This document shows, in pieces, positions 41,422 to 50,122 of a stretch of DNA of 64,000 bases (within the stretch, counting starts at the first letter, position 1; each line of letters begins with the position of its first letter). The stretch is from assembly GCA_038243995.1 (NCBI GenBank), contig JBBRTV010000021.1, positions 1 to 64,000 on the forward strand. Reading direction: 5' to 3'. Below the pieces are notes generated by a model. The model searched no databases. It had not been told where the DNA came from and was given only the letters and a program-made list of their open reading frames with translations. The position numbers and the translations under genes were made by a program. This DNA comes from Scleromatobacter sp038243995 (GTDB lineage Bacteria > Pseudomonadota > Gammaproteobacteria > Burkholderiales > Burkholderiaceae_C).

Positions 41422-42162
41422 ATGCGCAAGAAACTCGTCGTCGGAAACTGGAAGATGAACGGCTCGCGGCCAGGCAACGCAGAACTCCTCGCCGGCATCG
41501 TGGCGGCGCGGCCGTTCGCCTGCGACGTGGCGGTCTGCGTGCCGTTCCCTTACCTGGGCGAGGCCGCCGTCGCACTGGCCGGCAGCGATGTCCGCTGGGG
41601 CGCGCAGGATTGCTCCGCGCACGCCCAGGGCGCCTACACCGGCGAGGTCGCGGCGGCCATGCTGGCCGATTTCGGCTGCCGCTATGCGATCGTCGGCCAC
41701 TCCGAGCGGCGCGCGCTGCACGCCGAATCCGACCAGTTGGTGGCCGACAAGGCCAAGGCGGTGCTCGCGCGCGGCCTGACGCCCATCGTCTGCGTGGGCG
41801 AGACGCTGGCCCAGCGCGAGCAGGGGATCGCCCAGGACGTCGTCAAGCGCCAGTTGTCGGCGGTCATCCATGCGCTGGGCCACTGCGTCGGCGAGATGGT
41901 CGTCGCCTACGAGCCGGTCTGGGCCATCGGCACCGGCGTGACCGCGACCCCCGAGCAGGCGCAGGAGATGCATGCGCTGATCCGCGCGCAACTGCATGCG
42001 GCCACGGAGCACGCCGACGCGATGACGCTGCTGTACGGCGGCAGCGTCAAGGCGGACAACGCCGCGATCCTGTTCGGGCAACAAGACATCGACGGCGGAC
42101 TGATCGGAGGCGCTTCCTTGAAGGTCGCCGATTTCGTCGCCATCTGCCGGGCGGCCGGCTAG
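41422..42162 (+). CDS. tpiA: Triosephosphate isomerase
   Basis: Interconverts dihydroxyacetone phosphate and glyceraldehyde 3-phosphate. 246 residues. KLVVGNWKMNGSR carries the catalytic Asn and Lys. YAIVGHSERRALHAES has the electrophilic His, and VVAYEPVWAIGTGVTATP the catalytic Glu and loop 6. LYGGSVKADN and GGLIGGASLK bind phosphate. Heads the conserved tpiA-secG-tRNA-nuo block. Confidence 0.97.
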   Translation: MRKKLVVGNWKMNGSRPGNAELLAGIVAARPFACDVAVCVPFPYLGEAAVALAGSDVRWGAQDCSAHAQGAYTGEVAAAMLADFGCRYAIVGHSERRALHAESDQLVADKAKAVLARGLTPIVCVGETLAQREQGIAQDVVKRQLSAVIHALGHCVGEMVVAYEPVWAIGTGVTATPEQAQEMHALIRAQLHAATEHADAMTLLYGGSVKADNAAILFGQQDIDGGLIGGASLKVADFVAICRAAG

Positions 42163-42210
42163 ACCCGTCCCGCTCTCTCAAAGACAAAAATTTCCTGGAG
42201 TTCCAAGCAA

Positions 42211-42606
42211 ATGCAAATCTGGTCGAATCTTCTCGTCGTGCTGCAGATCCTGTCGGCCGTGGTCATGATCGGTCTCGTGTTGATCCAGCACGGCAAGGGC
42301 GCCGACATGGGCGCGTCGTTCGGCAGCGGGGCCTCCGGCAGCCTGTTCGGCGCCACGGGCAGCGCCAACTTCCTGTCGCGGTCGACGGCGGTCTGCGCGA
42401 CGGTCTTCTTCGCGGCGACGCTGGGGCTGTCGGTCGTTTCCACCGGGCGCGGTGCCATCCGCTCCGAGACGAATCGCCTCGACAGCGCGCTCTCGGCGCC
42501 GGCCGTCGCCAGCGGCCCCGCGGGCTCGGCATCGGCTGCGCTGAAGCCTTCGGCTGTCACGCCGTCGGGCGCGGCTTCCGCGGCGCCCGCGATCCCGACG
42601 CGCTGA
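42211..42606 (+). CDS. secG: Preprotein translocase subunit SecG
   Basis: Small membrane subunit of SecYEG. 131 residues with two membrane helices: LLVVLQILSAVVMIGLVLIQ and ATVFFAATLGLSVVST. Between them is the conserved HGKGADMGASFGSGASGSLF. The tail is Ala/Ser/Pro-rich. It follows tpiA by 48 bp and is closed by a terminator at 42618. Confidence 0.94.
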   Translation: MQIWSNLLVVLQILSAVVMIGLVLIQHGKGADMGASFGSGASGSLFGATGSANFLSRSTAVCATVFFAATLGLSVVSTGRGAIRSETNRLDSALSAPAVASGPAGSASAALKPSAVTPSGAASAAPAIPTR

Positions 42607-42617
42607 AGCAACTCTCG

Positions 42618-42658
42618 AACGATTTTCTACTGCTGCGCGACGTAGAGATCGTTTTTTT
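42618..42658 (+). terminator. Intrinsic terminator of secG
   Basis: AACGAT with CTAC at its inner end pairs with GTAG and ATCGTT, closing an 11-nt loop, followed by seven T in total. The T-run ends three bases before the -10 element of the next promoter. Confidence 0.65.
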
Positions 42659-42661
42659 CGC

Positions 42662-42669
42662 TATAGAAT
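42662..42669 (+). promoter_or_regulatory. Probable -10 element for tRNA-Leu
   Basis: TATAGAAT directly after the secG terminator, 72 bp before the mature tRNA. The matching -35 would overlap the terminator's 3' arm and is weak (GACGTA, or overlapping alternatives). Confidence 0.4.
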
Positions 42670-42740
42670 GTGAGGCTGTTCAGTGAGCGATCCTCATGCG
42701 ATCTGAACGGCACATTAAAGAATGGTCAGTGATCATTCAG

Positions 42741-42825
42741 GCCGACGTGGTGAAATTGGTAGACACGCTATCTTGAGGGGGTAGTGGCGAAAGCTGTGCG
42801 AGTTCGAGTCTCGCCGTCGGCACCA
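42741..42825 (+). tRNA. tRNA-Leu, anticodon GAG
   Basis: An 85-nt class II tRNA with encoded CCA. Acceptor arms are GCCGACG and CGTCGGC. The anticodon stem CTATC/GGTAG frames the loop TTGAGGG, anticodon GAG, reading CUC and CUU. A long variable arm (around TGGCGAAAGCTGT) and the T-loop GTTCGAGTC are present. The position between secG and nuoA is a Burkholderiales hallmark. Confidence 0.95.
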
Positions 42826-42925
42826 GATTCTTGTAGAAGCTCTTTAGATTCGACCGGGCTCCCATCCGGAGCATCTTCGGTCAAGCGCCCTGCGGCAAGA
42901 CACAGACTCACGGCGAAACGTGCGG

Positions 42926-42974
42926 GCGCACTCGGGATCAGCATTTTGGTGATCTGTCGAGGCGCTCTTTTTTC
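42926..42974 (+). terminator. Terminator-like hairpin between tRNA-Leu and nuoA
   Basis: GCGC-A-CTCG-G-GATCA pairs with TGATC-TGT-CGAG-GCGC around a 9-nt loop, followed by TCTTTTTT. It would end the tRNA transcript 48 bp before the nuoA start, or attenuate read-through into nuo. I see no clear separate nuo promoter between it and nuoA. Confidence 0.6.
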
Positions 42975-43021
42975 TGCCTGCATCAGACAAACGACGACGC
43001 CAGACCGACACCAAAGAAGCC

Positions 43022-43381
43022 ATGGACCTGTCCGCCTATCTCCCCGTCATCTTGTTCATCCTGGTCGGGGTGGGCGTCGGAATTGCGCCCCAGGCGCTCG
43101 GTTTCCTGCTCGGCCCGAACCGGCCGGACGTCGCGAAGAACTCGCCGTACGAATGCGGCTTCGAGGCCTTCGAAGACGCGCGCATGAAGTTCGACGTTCG
43201 CTACTACCTCGTGGCGATCCTGTTCATCCTCTTCGATCTCGAGATCGCATTCCTGTTCCCGTGGGCCGTCGCTTTGAAGGACATCGGCGCCACCGGCTTC
43301 TGGGCAATGATGATCTTCCTGGCGATCCTCGTCGTCGGCTTCATCTACGAATGGAAAAAGGGCGCGCTGGACTGGGAATGA
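43022..43381 (+). CDS. nuoA: NADH-quinone oxidoreductase subunit A
   Basis: Small membrane subunit of respiratory complex I. 119 residues with three helices. KNSPYECGFEAFEDARMKF is the conserved loop, and ILFDLEIAFLFPWAV the second helix start. First of fourteen nuo genes in the standard order. Preceded by tRNA-Leu and a terminator-like hairpin. Confidence 0.97.
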   Translation: MDLSAYLPVILFILVGVGVGIAPQALGFLLGPNRPDVAKNSPYECGFEAFEDARMKFDVRYYLVAILFILFDLEIAFLFPWAVALKDIGATGFWAMMIFLAILVVGFIYEWKKGALDWE

Positions 43382-43404
43382 CCCCGGTACCGGAGCGACA
43401 GCGT

Positions 43405-43884
43405 ATGGGAAATGAAGGTCTCCTGAAGGAAGGGTTCGTCACCACCTCGGTCGACACCCTCGTCAACTGGTCCAAGACGGGCTCGCTCTGGCCGATGACG
43501 TTCGGCCTCGCCTGCTGCGCGGTCGAGATGATGCACGCCGGTGCCGCGCGCTACGACATCGACCGTTTCGGCATGCTGTTCCGGCCGAGCCCGCGCCAGA
43601 GCGACCTGATGATCGTCGCGGGCACGCTGTGCAACAAGATGGCGCCGGCCTTGCGCAAGGTCTACGACCAGATGGCCGAGCCGCGCTGGGTGTTGTCGAT
43701 GGGGTCATGCGCCAACGGCGGCGGCTACTACCACTACAGCTACTCGGTCGTGCGGGGCTGCGACCGCATCGTGCCGGTCGACGTCTACGTGCCCGGTTGT
43801 CCGCCGACGGCCGAAGCGCTGCTCTACGGCATCCTGCAACTGCAGGCCAAGATCCGCCGCGAAAACACGATTGCCCGCGCCTGA
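43405..43884 (+). CDS. nuoB: NADH-quinone oxidoreductase subunit B
   Basis: Carries cluster N2, the last electron carrier before quinone. 159 residues from the ATG at 43405 (MGNEGLLKEGFVTTSVDTL); an ATG at 43378 that overlaps the nuoA stop is a less conserved alternative. Ligands: the adjacent pair in ACCAVEMMHAG, then MGSCANGGG and VPGCPPTAE. Peripheral arm, next to NuoC and NuoD. Confidence 0.97.
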   Translation: MGNEGLLKEGFVTTSVDTLVNWSKTGSLWPMTFGLACCAVEMMHAGAARYDIDRFGMLFRPSPRQSDLMIVAGTLCNKMAPALRKVYDQMAEPRWVLSMGSCANGGGYYHYSYSVVRGCDRIVPVDVYVPGCPPTAEALLYGILQLQAKIRRENTIARA

Positions 43885-43935
43885 TTGCGTGTCCGACCCC
43901 GTGCCGACGACCCTCGGCAGGAAGACAGTAAAACA

Positions 43936-44535
43936 ATGACTCAACGACTCGATGGCCTGCAGGCTGCGCTCGAAGCGGCCCTTGGTGCCCGGATCAGCCA
44001 CTTCAAGCGTGAGCGCGGCGAGATCACGATCACCGTCCCGGCGGCCGATTCCCTCGCCGTCGCGACGCTGTTGCGCGACGACCCGACACTCGGCTTCGAG
44101 CAGTTGATCGACCTCTGCGGTGTCGACTTTTCGTCCTACAAGGATCGTCCCTGGGACGGCCTGCGCTTCTGCGTCGTTTCGCACCTGCTGTCGCTGCGCA
44201 ACAACTGGCGCGTGCGCCTGAAGGTGTTCGCGACCGACGACGACCTGCCGATCGTGCCGGCGCTGACACCGGTCTGGAATTCGGCCAACTGGTTCGAGCG
44301 CGAAGCCTTCGACATGTTCGGCATTATCTTCGAAGGTCACGACGACCTGCGTCGCATCCTGACCGACTACGGCTTCATCGGCCACCCGATGCGCAAGGAC
44401 TTCCCGGTGACCGGCTACGTCGAGATGCGCTACGACGCTGAACAGCGCCGCGTCGTCTACCAGCCGGTTTCCATCGAGCCGCGCGAGATCACGCCGCGCG
44501 TCGTGCGCGAAGACAACTACGGGGGCCTGCATTGA
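43936..44535 (+). CDS. nuoC: NADH-quinone oxidoreductase subunit C
   Basis: 30-kDa-type subunit of the peripheral arm, no cofactor. 199 residues. ANWFEREAFDMFGIIFEGH is the signature, followed by RRILTDYGFIGHPMRKDFP. Separate from NuoD, unlike the fused NuoCD of E. coli. nuoD follows after 90 bp, the widest gap in the operon. Confidence 0.97.
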   Translation: MTQRLDGLQAALEAALGARISHFKRERGEITITVPAADSLAVATLLRDDPTLGFEQLIDLCGVDFSSYKDRPWDGLRFCVVSHLLSLRNNWRVRLKVFATDDDLPIVPALTPVWNSANWFEREAFDMFGIIFEGHDDLRRILTDYGFIGHPMRKDFPVTGYVEMRYDAEQRRVVYQPVSIEPREITPRVVREDNYGGLH

Positions 44536-44625
44536 CCGGCGCCGCGACTGCGCGCGCCTGCCTCCCGATGCGCTCGCACGCGACCTGCGCCCGTTCCTGC
44601 GCCGCCCCTGACCGGACAGCAAGCC

Positions 44626-45879
44626 ATGGCTGAAATCAAGAACTACACGCTCAACTTCGGGCCGCAACATCCGGCGGCGCACGGTGTGCTGCGCCTCGTG
44701 CTAGAGCTCGACGGCGAAGTGATCCAGCGCGCCGATCCGCATATCGGGCTGCTGCACCGCGCCACCGAGAAGCTCGCAGAGACCAAGACCTTCATCCAGT
44801 CGCTGCCCTACATGGACAGGCTCGACTACGTGTCGATGATGTCCAACGAGCACGCCTACTGCCTGGCGCTCGAGAAGCTGCTGGGCGTCGACGTACCCGA
44901 ACGTGCGCAATACATCCGCGTGATGTTCGCCGAGATCACCCGTTTGCTGAACCACCTGCTGTGGCTCGGCGCGCACGGGATCGATTGCGGCGCGATGAAC
45001 GTGCTGATCTATTGCTTCCGCGAACGCGAAGACCTGTTCGACCTGTACGAAGCAGTCTCCGGCGCGCGCATGCACGCGGCGTACTTCCGTCCGGGCGGCG
45101 TCTACCGCGACCTGCCCGACACCATGCCGCAGTACAAGGCCTCGCGCATCCACAACGCGAAGGCCATCGCGCGGATGAACGAGAACCGTCAAGGCACGAT
45201 GCTCGATTTCATCGACGACTTCTGCAGGCGGTTCCCGAAGCACGTCGACGAATACGAGACGCTGCTCACCGACAACCGCATCTGGAAGCAGCGCACCGTC
45301 GGCATCGGCGTCGTCACGCCCGAGCGCGCGAAGAACCTCGGTTTCTCGGGCCCGATGCTGCGCGGCAGCGGCATCGAGTGGGACCTGCGCAAGAAGCAGC
45401 CCTACGACGTGTACGACAAGATGGACTTCGACATCGCGGTCGGCGTCAACGGCGACACGTACGACCGCTATCTGGTGCGCGTGGAAGAGATGCGCCAGGC
45501 CAACCGGATCATCCAGCAGTGCAGCAAGTGGCTGCGCGCCAATCCGGGCCCGGTCATCACGACGAACCACAAGGTCGCGCCGCCCACGCGCACCGAGATG
45601 AAGTCGAACATGGAGGAGCTGATCCATCACTTCAAGCTCTTCACCGAAGGTTTCCACGTGCCCGAAGGCGAGGCCTATGCCGCCGTCGAGCATCCCAAGG
45701 GCGAGTTCGGCATCTACCTGGTCAGCGACGGCGCGAACAAGCCGTACCGGCTGAAGATCCGTGCCCCGGGTTATTCGCACCTGGCCGCGATGGACGAAAT
45801 GTCGCGCGGCCACATGATTGCCGACGCAGTCGCCGTCATCGGCACCATGGACATCGTGTTTGGCGAGATCGATCGATGA
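44626..45879 (+). CDS. nuoD: NADH-quinone oxidoreductase subunit D
   Basis: 49-kDa subunit forming the quinone pocket with NuoB. 417 residues. NFGPQHPAAHGVLRLVLEL starts the protein, with the pocket His-x-x-x-His; HIGLLHRATEKLAE and RPGGVYRDLP are conserved. Ends GTMDIVFGEIDR. The stop overlaps the nuoE start. Confidence 0.97.
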   Translation: MAEIKNYTLNFGPQHPAAHGVLRLVLELDGEVIQRADPHIGLLHRATEKLAETKTFIQSLPYMDRLDYVSMMSNEHAYCLALEKLLGVDVPERAQYIRVMFAEITRLLNHLLWLGAHGIDCGAMNVLIYCFREREDLFDLYEAVSGARMHAAYFRPGGVYRDLPDTMPQYKASRIHNAKAIARMNENRQGTMLDFIDDFCRRFPKHVDEYETLLTDNRIWKQRTVGIGVVTPERAKNLGFSGPMLRGSGIEWDLRKKQPYDVYDKMDFDIAVGVNGDTYDRYLVRVEEMRQANRIIQQCSKWLRANPGPVITTNHKVAPPTRTEMKSNMEELIHHFKLFTEGFHVPEGEAYAAVEHPKGEFGIYLVSDGANKPYRLKIRAPGYSHLAAMDEMSRGHMIADAVAVIGTMDIVFGEIDR

Positions 45880-46391
45880 TGCAGTCAGAAACCAACCACG
45901 TCCACGCGCGCCTCTCGGCCGCCACGCTCGAGCGCTTCGCGCGCGAGGTCGCCAAGTTTCCCGCCGACCAGAAGCAGTCCGCCGTGATGGCCTGCCTCGC
46001 GATCGTGCAGCAGGAAGCCGGCTGGGTCTCGCGCGAGGCCGAAGACGAAGTGGCCGCGTACCTGGGCATGACCCCGATCGCGGTCTACGAAGTCACGACG
46101 TTCTACAACATGTACAACCAGCGGCCGGTCGGTCGCTGGAAGCTCAACGTCTGCACCAACCTCCCGTGCCAGTTGCGCGACGGGCAGAACGCGCTGGCGC
46201 ACATCTGCAAAAAGCTGGACGTCGCCGTGGGCGGCACCACCGCCGACGGCCAGTTCACCGTGCAGCAGAGCGAGTGTCTCGGCGCCTGCGCCGATTCGCC
46301 CGTGATGCTGGTCAACGATCGCGACATGATCAGCTTCATGAGCAACGACCGGATCGACGATCTGCTCGCGACGCTCGCGGCGGCGAAGTAA
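45876..46391 (+). CDS. nuoE: NADH-quinone oxidoreductase subunit E
   Basis: 24-kDa subunit with the off-path [2Fe-2S] cluster N1a. 171 residues. Ligands in NVCTNLPCQLRD and SECLGACADSPV. The helical N-terminus is typical (SAVMACLAIVQQEAGWVS). Two adjacent ATG codons at 45876 and 45879 could start it; the first overlaps the nuoD stop. Confidence 0.96.
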   Translation: MMQSETNHVHARLSAATLERFAREVAKFPADQKQSAVMACLAIVQQEAGWVSREAEDEVAAYLGMTPIAVYEVTTFYNMYNQRPVGRWKLNVCTNLPCQLRDGQNALAHICKKLDVAVGGTTADGQFTVQQSECLGACADSPVMLVNDRDMISFMSNDRIDDLLATLAAAK

Positions 46392-46408
46392 GAGGCGGCA
46401 ACAACCCC

Positions 46409-47752
46409 ATGGTCGATCTTTCCCGATTCAAGGCGCAGGGCGTCGAAACCTCTTTCCACGGCCGCCACATCGACGCCCAGATCATGGCCGATCTGGACGG
46501 CAGGAACTGGCGCCTGAAAGACTACGAGGCACGCGGCGGCTACCAGGCGCTGCGCAAGATCCTCGCGCTCGACGGCGGCGCCGGCATGACGCCCGACCAG
46601 ATAGTCGCCGACGTCAAGGCCTCGGGCCTGCGCGGTCGCGGCGGCGCCGGTTTCCCCACCGGCCTGAAGTGGAGCTTCATGCCGCGCCAGTTCCCGGGCC
46701 AGAAATACCTGGTCTGCAATTCGGACGAAGGCGAGCCGGGAACCTGCAAGGATCGCGACATCCTCGCGTTCAATCCGCACATCGTCATCGAAGGCATGAT
46801 CATCGCGGCCTACGCGATGGGCATCTCCATCGGCTACAACTACATCCACGGCGAGATCTTCGAGATCTACGATCGCTTCGAGGAAGCCCTCGAGGAGGCG
46901 CGCGTCGCCGGCTATCTCGGCGACCGTATCCTGGGCACCGGCTACAGCTTCCAGCTGCACGCGTTCCACGGCTTCGGCGCCTATATCTGCGGCGAGGAAA
47001 CCGCGCTGCTCGAGTCGCTCGAAGGCAAGAAGGGCCAGCCGCGCTTCAAGCCGCCGTTCCCGGCCAGCTTCGGCATGTACGGCAAGCCGACGACGATCAA
47101 CAACACCGAGACCTTCGCGGCGGTGCCCTGGATCATCCGCAACGGCGGCCAGGCCTACCTCGAGTGCGGCAAGCCGAACAACGGCGGCACGAAGATCTAC
47201 TCGGTCGTCGGCGACGTCAACAAGCCGGGCAACTACGAAATACCGATGGGCACGCCGTTCGCGACCTTGCTCGAGCTCGCCGGCGGCGTGCGCACCGGCC
47301 GCAAGCTCAAGGCGGTGATCCCGGGTGGCTCGTCGGCGCCGGTGCTGCCCGCATCGATCATGATGGAACTGACGATGGACTACGACTCCATCGCGAAGGC
47401 CGGCTCGATGCTCGGCTCGGGCGCCGTCATCGTGATGGACGACTCGCGCTGCATGGTCGAGAGCCTGCTGCGCCTGTCCTACTTTTACCAGCACGAGTCG
47501 TGCGGCCAGTGCACGCCGTGCCGCGAAGGCACGGGCTGGCTGTGGCGCATGGTCGATCGCATCGAGCACGGCCACGGCAAGCTGGAAGACATCGACCTCT
47601 TGAACTCCGTCGCCGACAACATCCAGGGCCGCACCATCTGCGCGCTCGGCGATGCGGCGGCGATGCCGGTGCGGGCAATGATCAAGCACTTCCGCAACGA
47701 GTTCGTTTATCACGTTGAACACAAGACCTGCCTGGTGCCGGCAGCGGTCTGA
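46409..47752 (+). CDS. nuoF: NADH-quinone oxidoreductase subunit F
   Basis: 51-kDa NADH-oxidising subunit with FMN and cluster N3. 447 residues. RGRGGAGFPTGLKWSFMP binds NADH, CNSDEGEPGTCKDRD binds FMN, and ESCGQCTPCREGTG with a later Cys in NIQGRTICALGD ligates the [4Fe-4S] cluster. ATG 46409 gives the family start. Confidence 0.97.
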   Translation: MVDLSRFKAQGVETSFHGRHIDAQIMADLDGRNWRLKDYEARGGYQALRKILALDGGAGMTPDQIVADVKASGLRGRGGAGFPTGLKWSFMPRQFPGQKYLVCNSDEGEPGTCKDRDILAFNPHIVIEGMIIAAYAMGISIGYNYIHGEIFEIYDRFEEALEEARVAGYLGDRILGTGYSFQLHAFHGFGAYICGEETALLESLEGKKGQPRFKPPFPASFGMYGKPTTINNTETFAAVPWIIRNGGQAYLECGKPNNGGTKIYSVVGDVNKPGNYEIPMGTPFATLLELAGGVRTGRKLKAVIPGGSSAPVLPASIMMELTMDYDSIAKAGSMLGSGAVIVMDDSRCMVESLLRLSYFYQHESCGQCTPCREGTGWLWRMVDRIEHGHGKLEDIDLLNSVADNIQGRTICALGDAAAMPVRAMIKHFRNEFVYHVEHKTCLVPAAV

Positions 47753-47769
47753 TCGGGACGAAGACACTC

Positions 47770-50088
47770 ATGGTTGAAATCGAACTCGACGGCAAGAAGG
47801 TCTCGGTTCCCGAGGGCAGCATGGTCATGCATGCGGCCGATGCGGCGGACACCTACATCCCGCACTTCTGCTATCACAAGAAACTCTCGATCGCGGCGAA
47901 CTGCCGCATGTGTCTGGTCGACATCGAGAAGGCGCCCAAGCCCATGCCGGCCTGCGCGACACCGGTGACGCAGGGCATGATCGTCCGCACGAAGAGCGAC
48001 AAGGCCATCAAGGCCCAGCAGAGCGTGATGGAGTTCCTGCTGATCAACCACCCGCTCGACTGCCCGATCTGCGACCAGGGTGGCGAATGCCAGTTGCAGG
48101 ACCTGGCCGTCGGCTACGGCGGTTCGGCGTCGCGCTACACCGAAGAAAAGCGCGTCGTCTTCCACAAGCCCGCCGGCCCGCTGATCTCGATGGAAGAGAT
48201 GAGCCGCTGCATCCATTGCACGCGCTGCGTCCGCTTCGGCCAGGAAGTCGCCGGGCTGATGGAACTCGGCATGGCCCATCGCGGCGAGCACGCCGAGATC
48301 CAGACCTTCGTCGGCCGCAGCATCGACTCCGAGCTGTCCGGCAACATGATCGACATCTGCCCGGTGGGCGCGATCACGAGCAAGCCGTTCCGCTACCAGG
48401 CGCGGACCTGGGAGCTCTCGCGCCGCCGCAGCGTCAGCCCGCACGACAGCGTCGGCGCGAACCTCGTCGTCCAGGTCAAGAACAACCAGGTGCTGCGCGT
48501 CGTTCCCTACGAGAACGAAGACGTCAACGAGTGCTGGATCGCCGACCGCGACCGCTTCTCGTACGAAGCGCTGAACAGCGAAGCGCGCCTGACGGCGCCG
48601 ATGATCAAGCAGGGCGGCACCTGGCAGGCCGTCGATTGGCCGACCGCGCTCGCCTACGTCGTCGACGGCGTCAAGCGCGTCAAGGGCGAATTCGGCGTCG
48701 CGGGCATCGGCGCGCTGGGTCATGCCGGCAGCACCGTCGAGGAACTGCACCTGCTGGCGAAGCTGGTGCGCGGCCTGGGCAGCGAAAGCATCGACCACCG
48801 CACGCGCCACGCGGATTTCTCCAATGTCGCCGGCGTGCGCTGGCTCGGCAGCTCCATCGCCGCGCTCACGAAGCTCGATCGCGCACTGGTGGTCGGCTCG
48901 TTCCTGCGCAAGGATCACCCGCTCTACGCGCAGCGCCTGCGCCAAGCCGCGCGGCAGGGCGCGCAGATCCACAACGTCAACGCGCTGGCCGAAGACTGGC
49001 TGCTGCCCGTGGCGACGCAACTCACGGTCGCTCCCAGCGGCTGGGTGAAGGCCCTGGCCGACATCGCCCAGTGCATCGCGAGCGCCCGGGGCGCCCCGGG
49101 CCCGCTCGCAGGCGAACGCACGCCGCAGGCCGAAGCCATCGCCGCGTCGCTGCTGAGCGGCGAGCGCAAGGCCGTGCTGCTGGGCAACGCTGCGGCGCAA
49201 CATCCCCAGGCGAGCACGCTGCTGGCGCTGGCGCAGTGGATCGCGGCGGCCACCGGTGCGACCTGCGGCTACTTCGGCGAAGCCGGCAACAACGTCGGTG
49301 CGCAGCTCGTCAACGCGCTGCCGGGTGCCGGCGGCCTCAACGCCGGCCAGATGCTGGCGCAGCCGATGAAGGCGCTGTTCCTGCTGAACGTCGAGCCCGA
49401 GCTCGACGCCGCCAATGCCGCGGCGGCGCGCGCCGCACTGGGCGGTTCCGGCCTCGTCGTCGCGCTGACGCCGTTCCGCAACGCCGCCTCCGACGTCGCC
49501 GACGTGCTGCTGCCGGTCTCGCCGTTCACCGAGACGGCGGGCAGCTACGTCAATGCCGAAGGTCGCCTCCAGTCGTTCCAGGGCGTCGCCCGGCCGCTGG
49601 GCGAGACGCGCCCGGCCTGGAAGGTGTTGCGCGTGCTGGGCGACATGCTCGGCCTGCCCGGCTTCGGCCAACAGTCCGCCGATGAAGTGCTCGCGGAAGC
49701 CCTGGGCGACGCCGGCACCATCGCCGCGCGCCTCGACAATCGCGCCGACCTGCCGTCGACGCTGCCGCCCGAGACCGCCGCCGCGGGCTTCGAACGCATC
49801 GCCGACGTGCCGATCTACGCCACGGACAGCCTCGTGCGACGTGCCCTGTCGCTGCAACTGACCGCCGATGCGCGCGCGCCGCTGGCGCACCTGCCCGGCG
49901 GGCTCTGGAGCGAACTCGGCCTCGTCGCCGGCGACAAGGTGCGCGTGAGCCAGGGCGGAGCGCAAGCCGTGCTTGGCGCCCGCGAAGACAAGTCGCTCGC
50001 ACCCACCGCCGTCCGCGTGCCGGCCGGCCATGTCCTGACCGCCGGCCTGGGCGCCGCGTTCGGAGCCATCAGCGTGGTGAAAGCGTGA
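47770..50088 (+). CDS. nuoG: NADH-quinone oxidoreductase subunit G
   Basis: 75-kDa subunit carrying clusters N1b, N4 and N5. 772 residues. The ferredoxin-like start includes NCRMCLVDIEKAPKPMPAC; the His-ligated site is HPLDCPICDQGGECQLQD; a ferredoxin motif CIHCTRCVRFGQEV follows. The rest is a molybdopterin-oxidoreductase-like fold without cofactor. The C-terminal part is more Ala-rich and variable, as in relatives. Confidence 0.96.
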   Translation: MVEIELDGKKVSVPEGSMVMHAADAADTYIPHFCYHKKLSIAANCRMCLVDIEKAPKPMPACATPVTQGMIVRTKSDKAIKAQQSVMEFLLINHPLDCPICDQGGECQLQDLAVGYGGSASRYTEEKRVVFHKPAGPLISMEEMSRCIHCTRCVRFGQEVAGLMELGMAHRGEHAEIQTFVGRSIDSELSGNMIDICPVGAITSKPFRYQARTWELSRRRSVSPHDSVGANLVVQVKNNQVLRVVPYENEDVNECWIADRDRFSYEALNSEARLTAPMIKQGGTWQAVDWPTALAYVVDGVKRVKGEFGVAGIGALGHAGSTVEELHLLAKLVRGLGSESIDHRTRHADFSNVAGVRWLGSSIAALTKLDRALVVGSFLRKDHPLYAQRLRQAARQGAQIHNVNALAEDWLLPVATQLTVAPSGWVKALADIAQCIASARGAPGPLAGERTPQAEAIAASLLSGERKAVLLGNAAAQHPQASTLLALAQWIAAATGATCGYFGEAGNNVGAQLVNALPGAGGLNAGQMLAQPMKALFLLNVEPELDAANAAAARAALGGSGLVVALTPFRNAASDVADVLLPVSPFTETAGSYVNAEGRLQSFQGVARPLGETRPAWKVLRVLGDMLGLPGFGQQSADEVLAEALGDAGTIAARLDNRADLPSTLPPETAAAGFERIADVPIYATDSLVRRALSLQLTADARAPLAHLPGGLWSELGLVAGDKVRVSQGGAQAVLGAREDKSLAPTAVRVPAGHVLTAGLGAAFGAISVVKA

Positions 50089-50122
50089 ACCCCGCACCGA
50101 ACTCGCGGAACAGAGAAAACCA

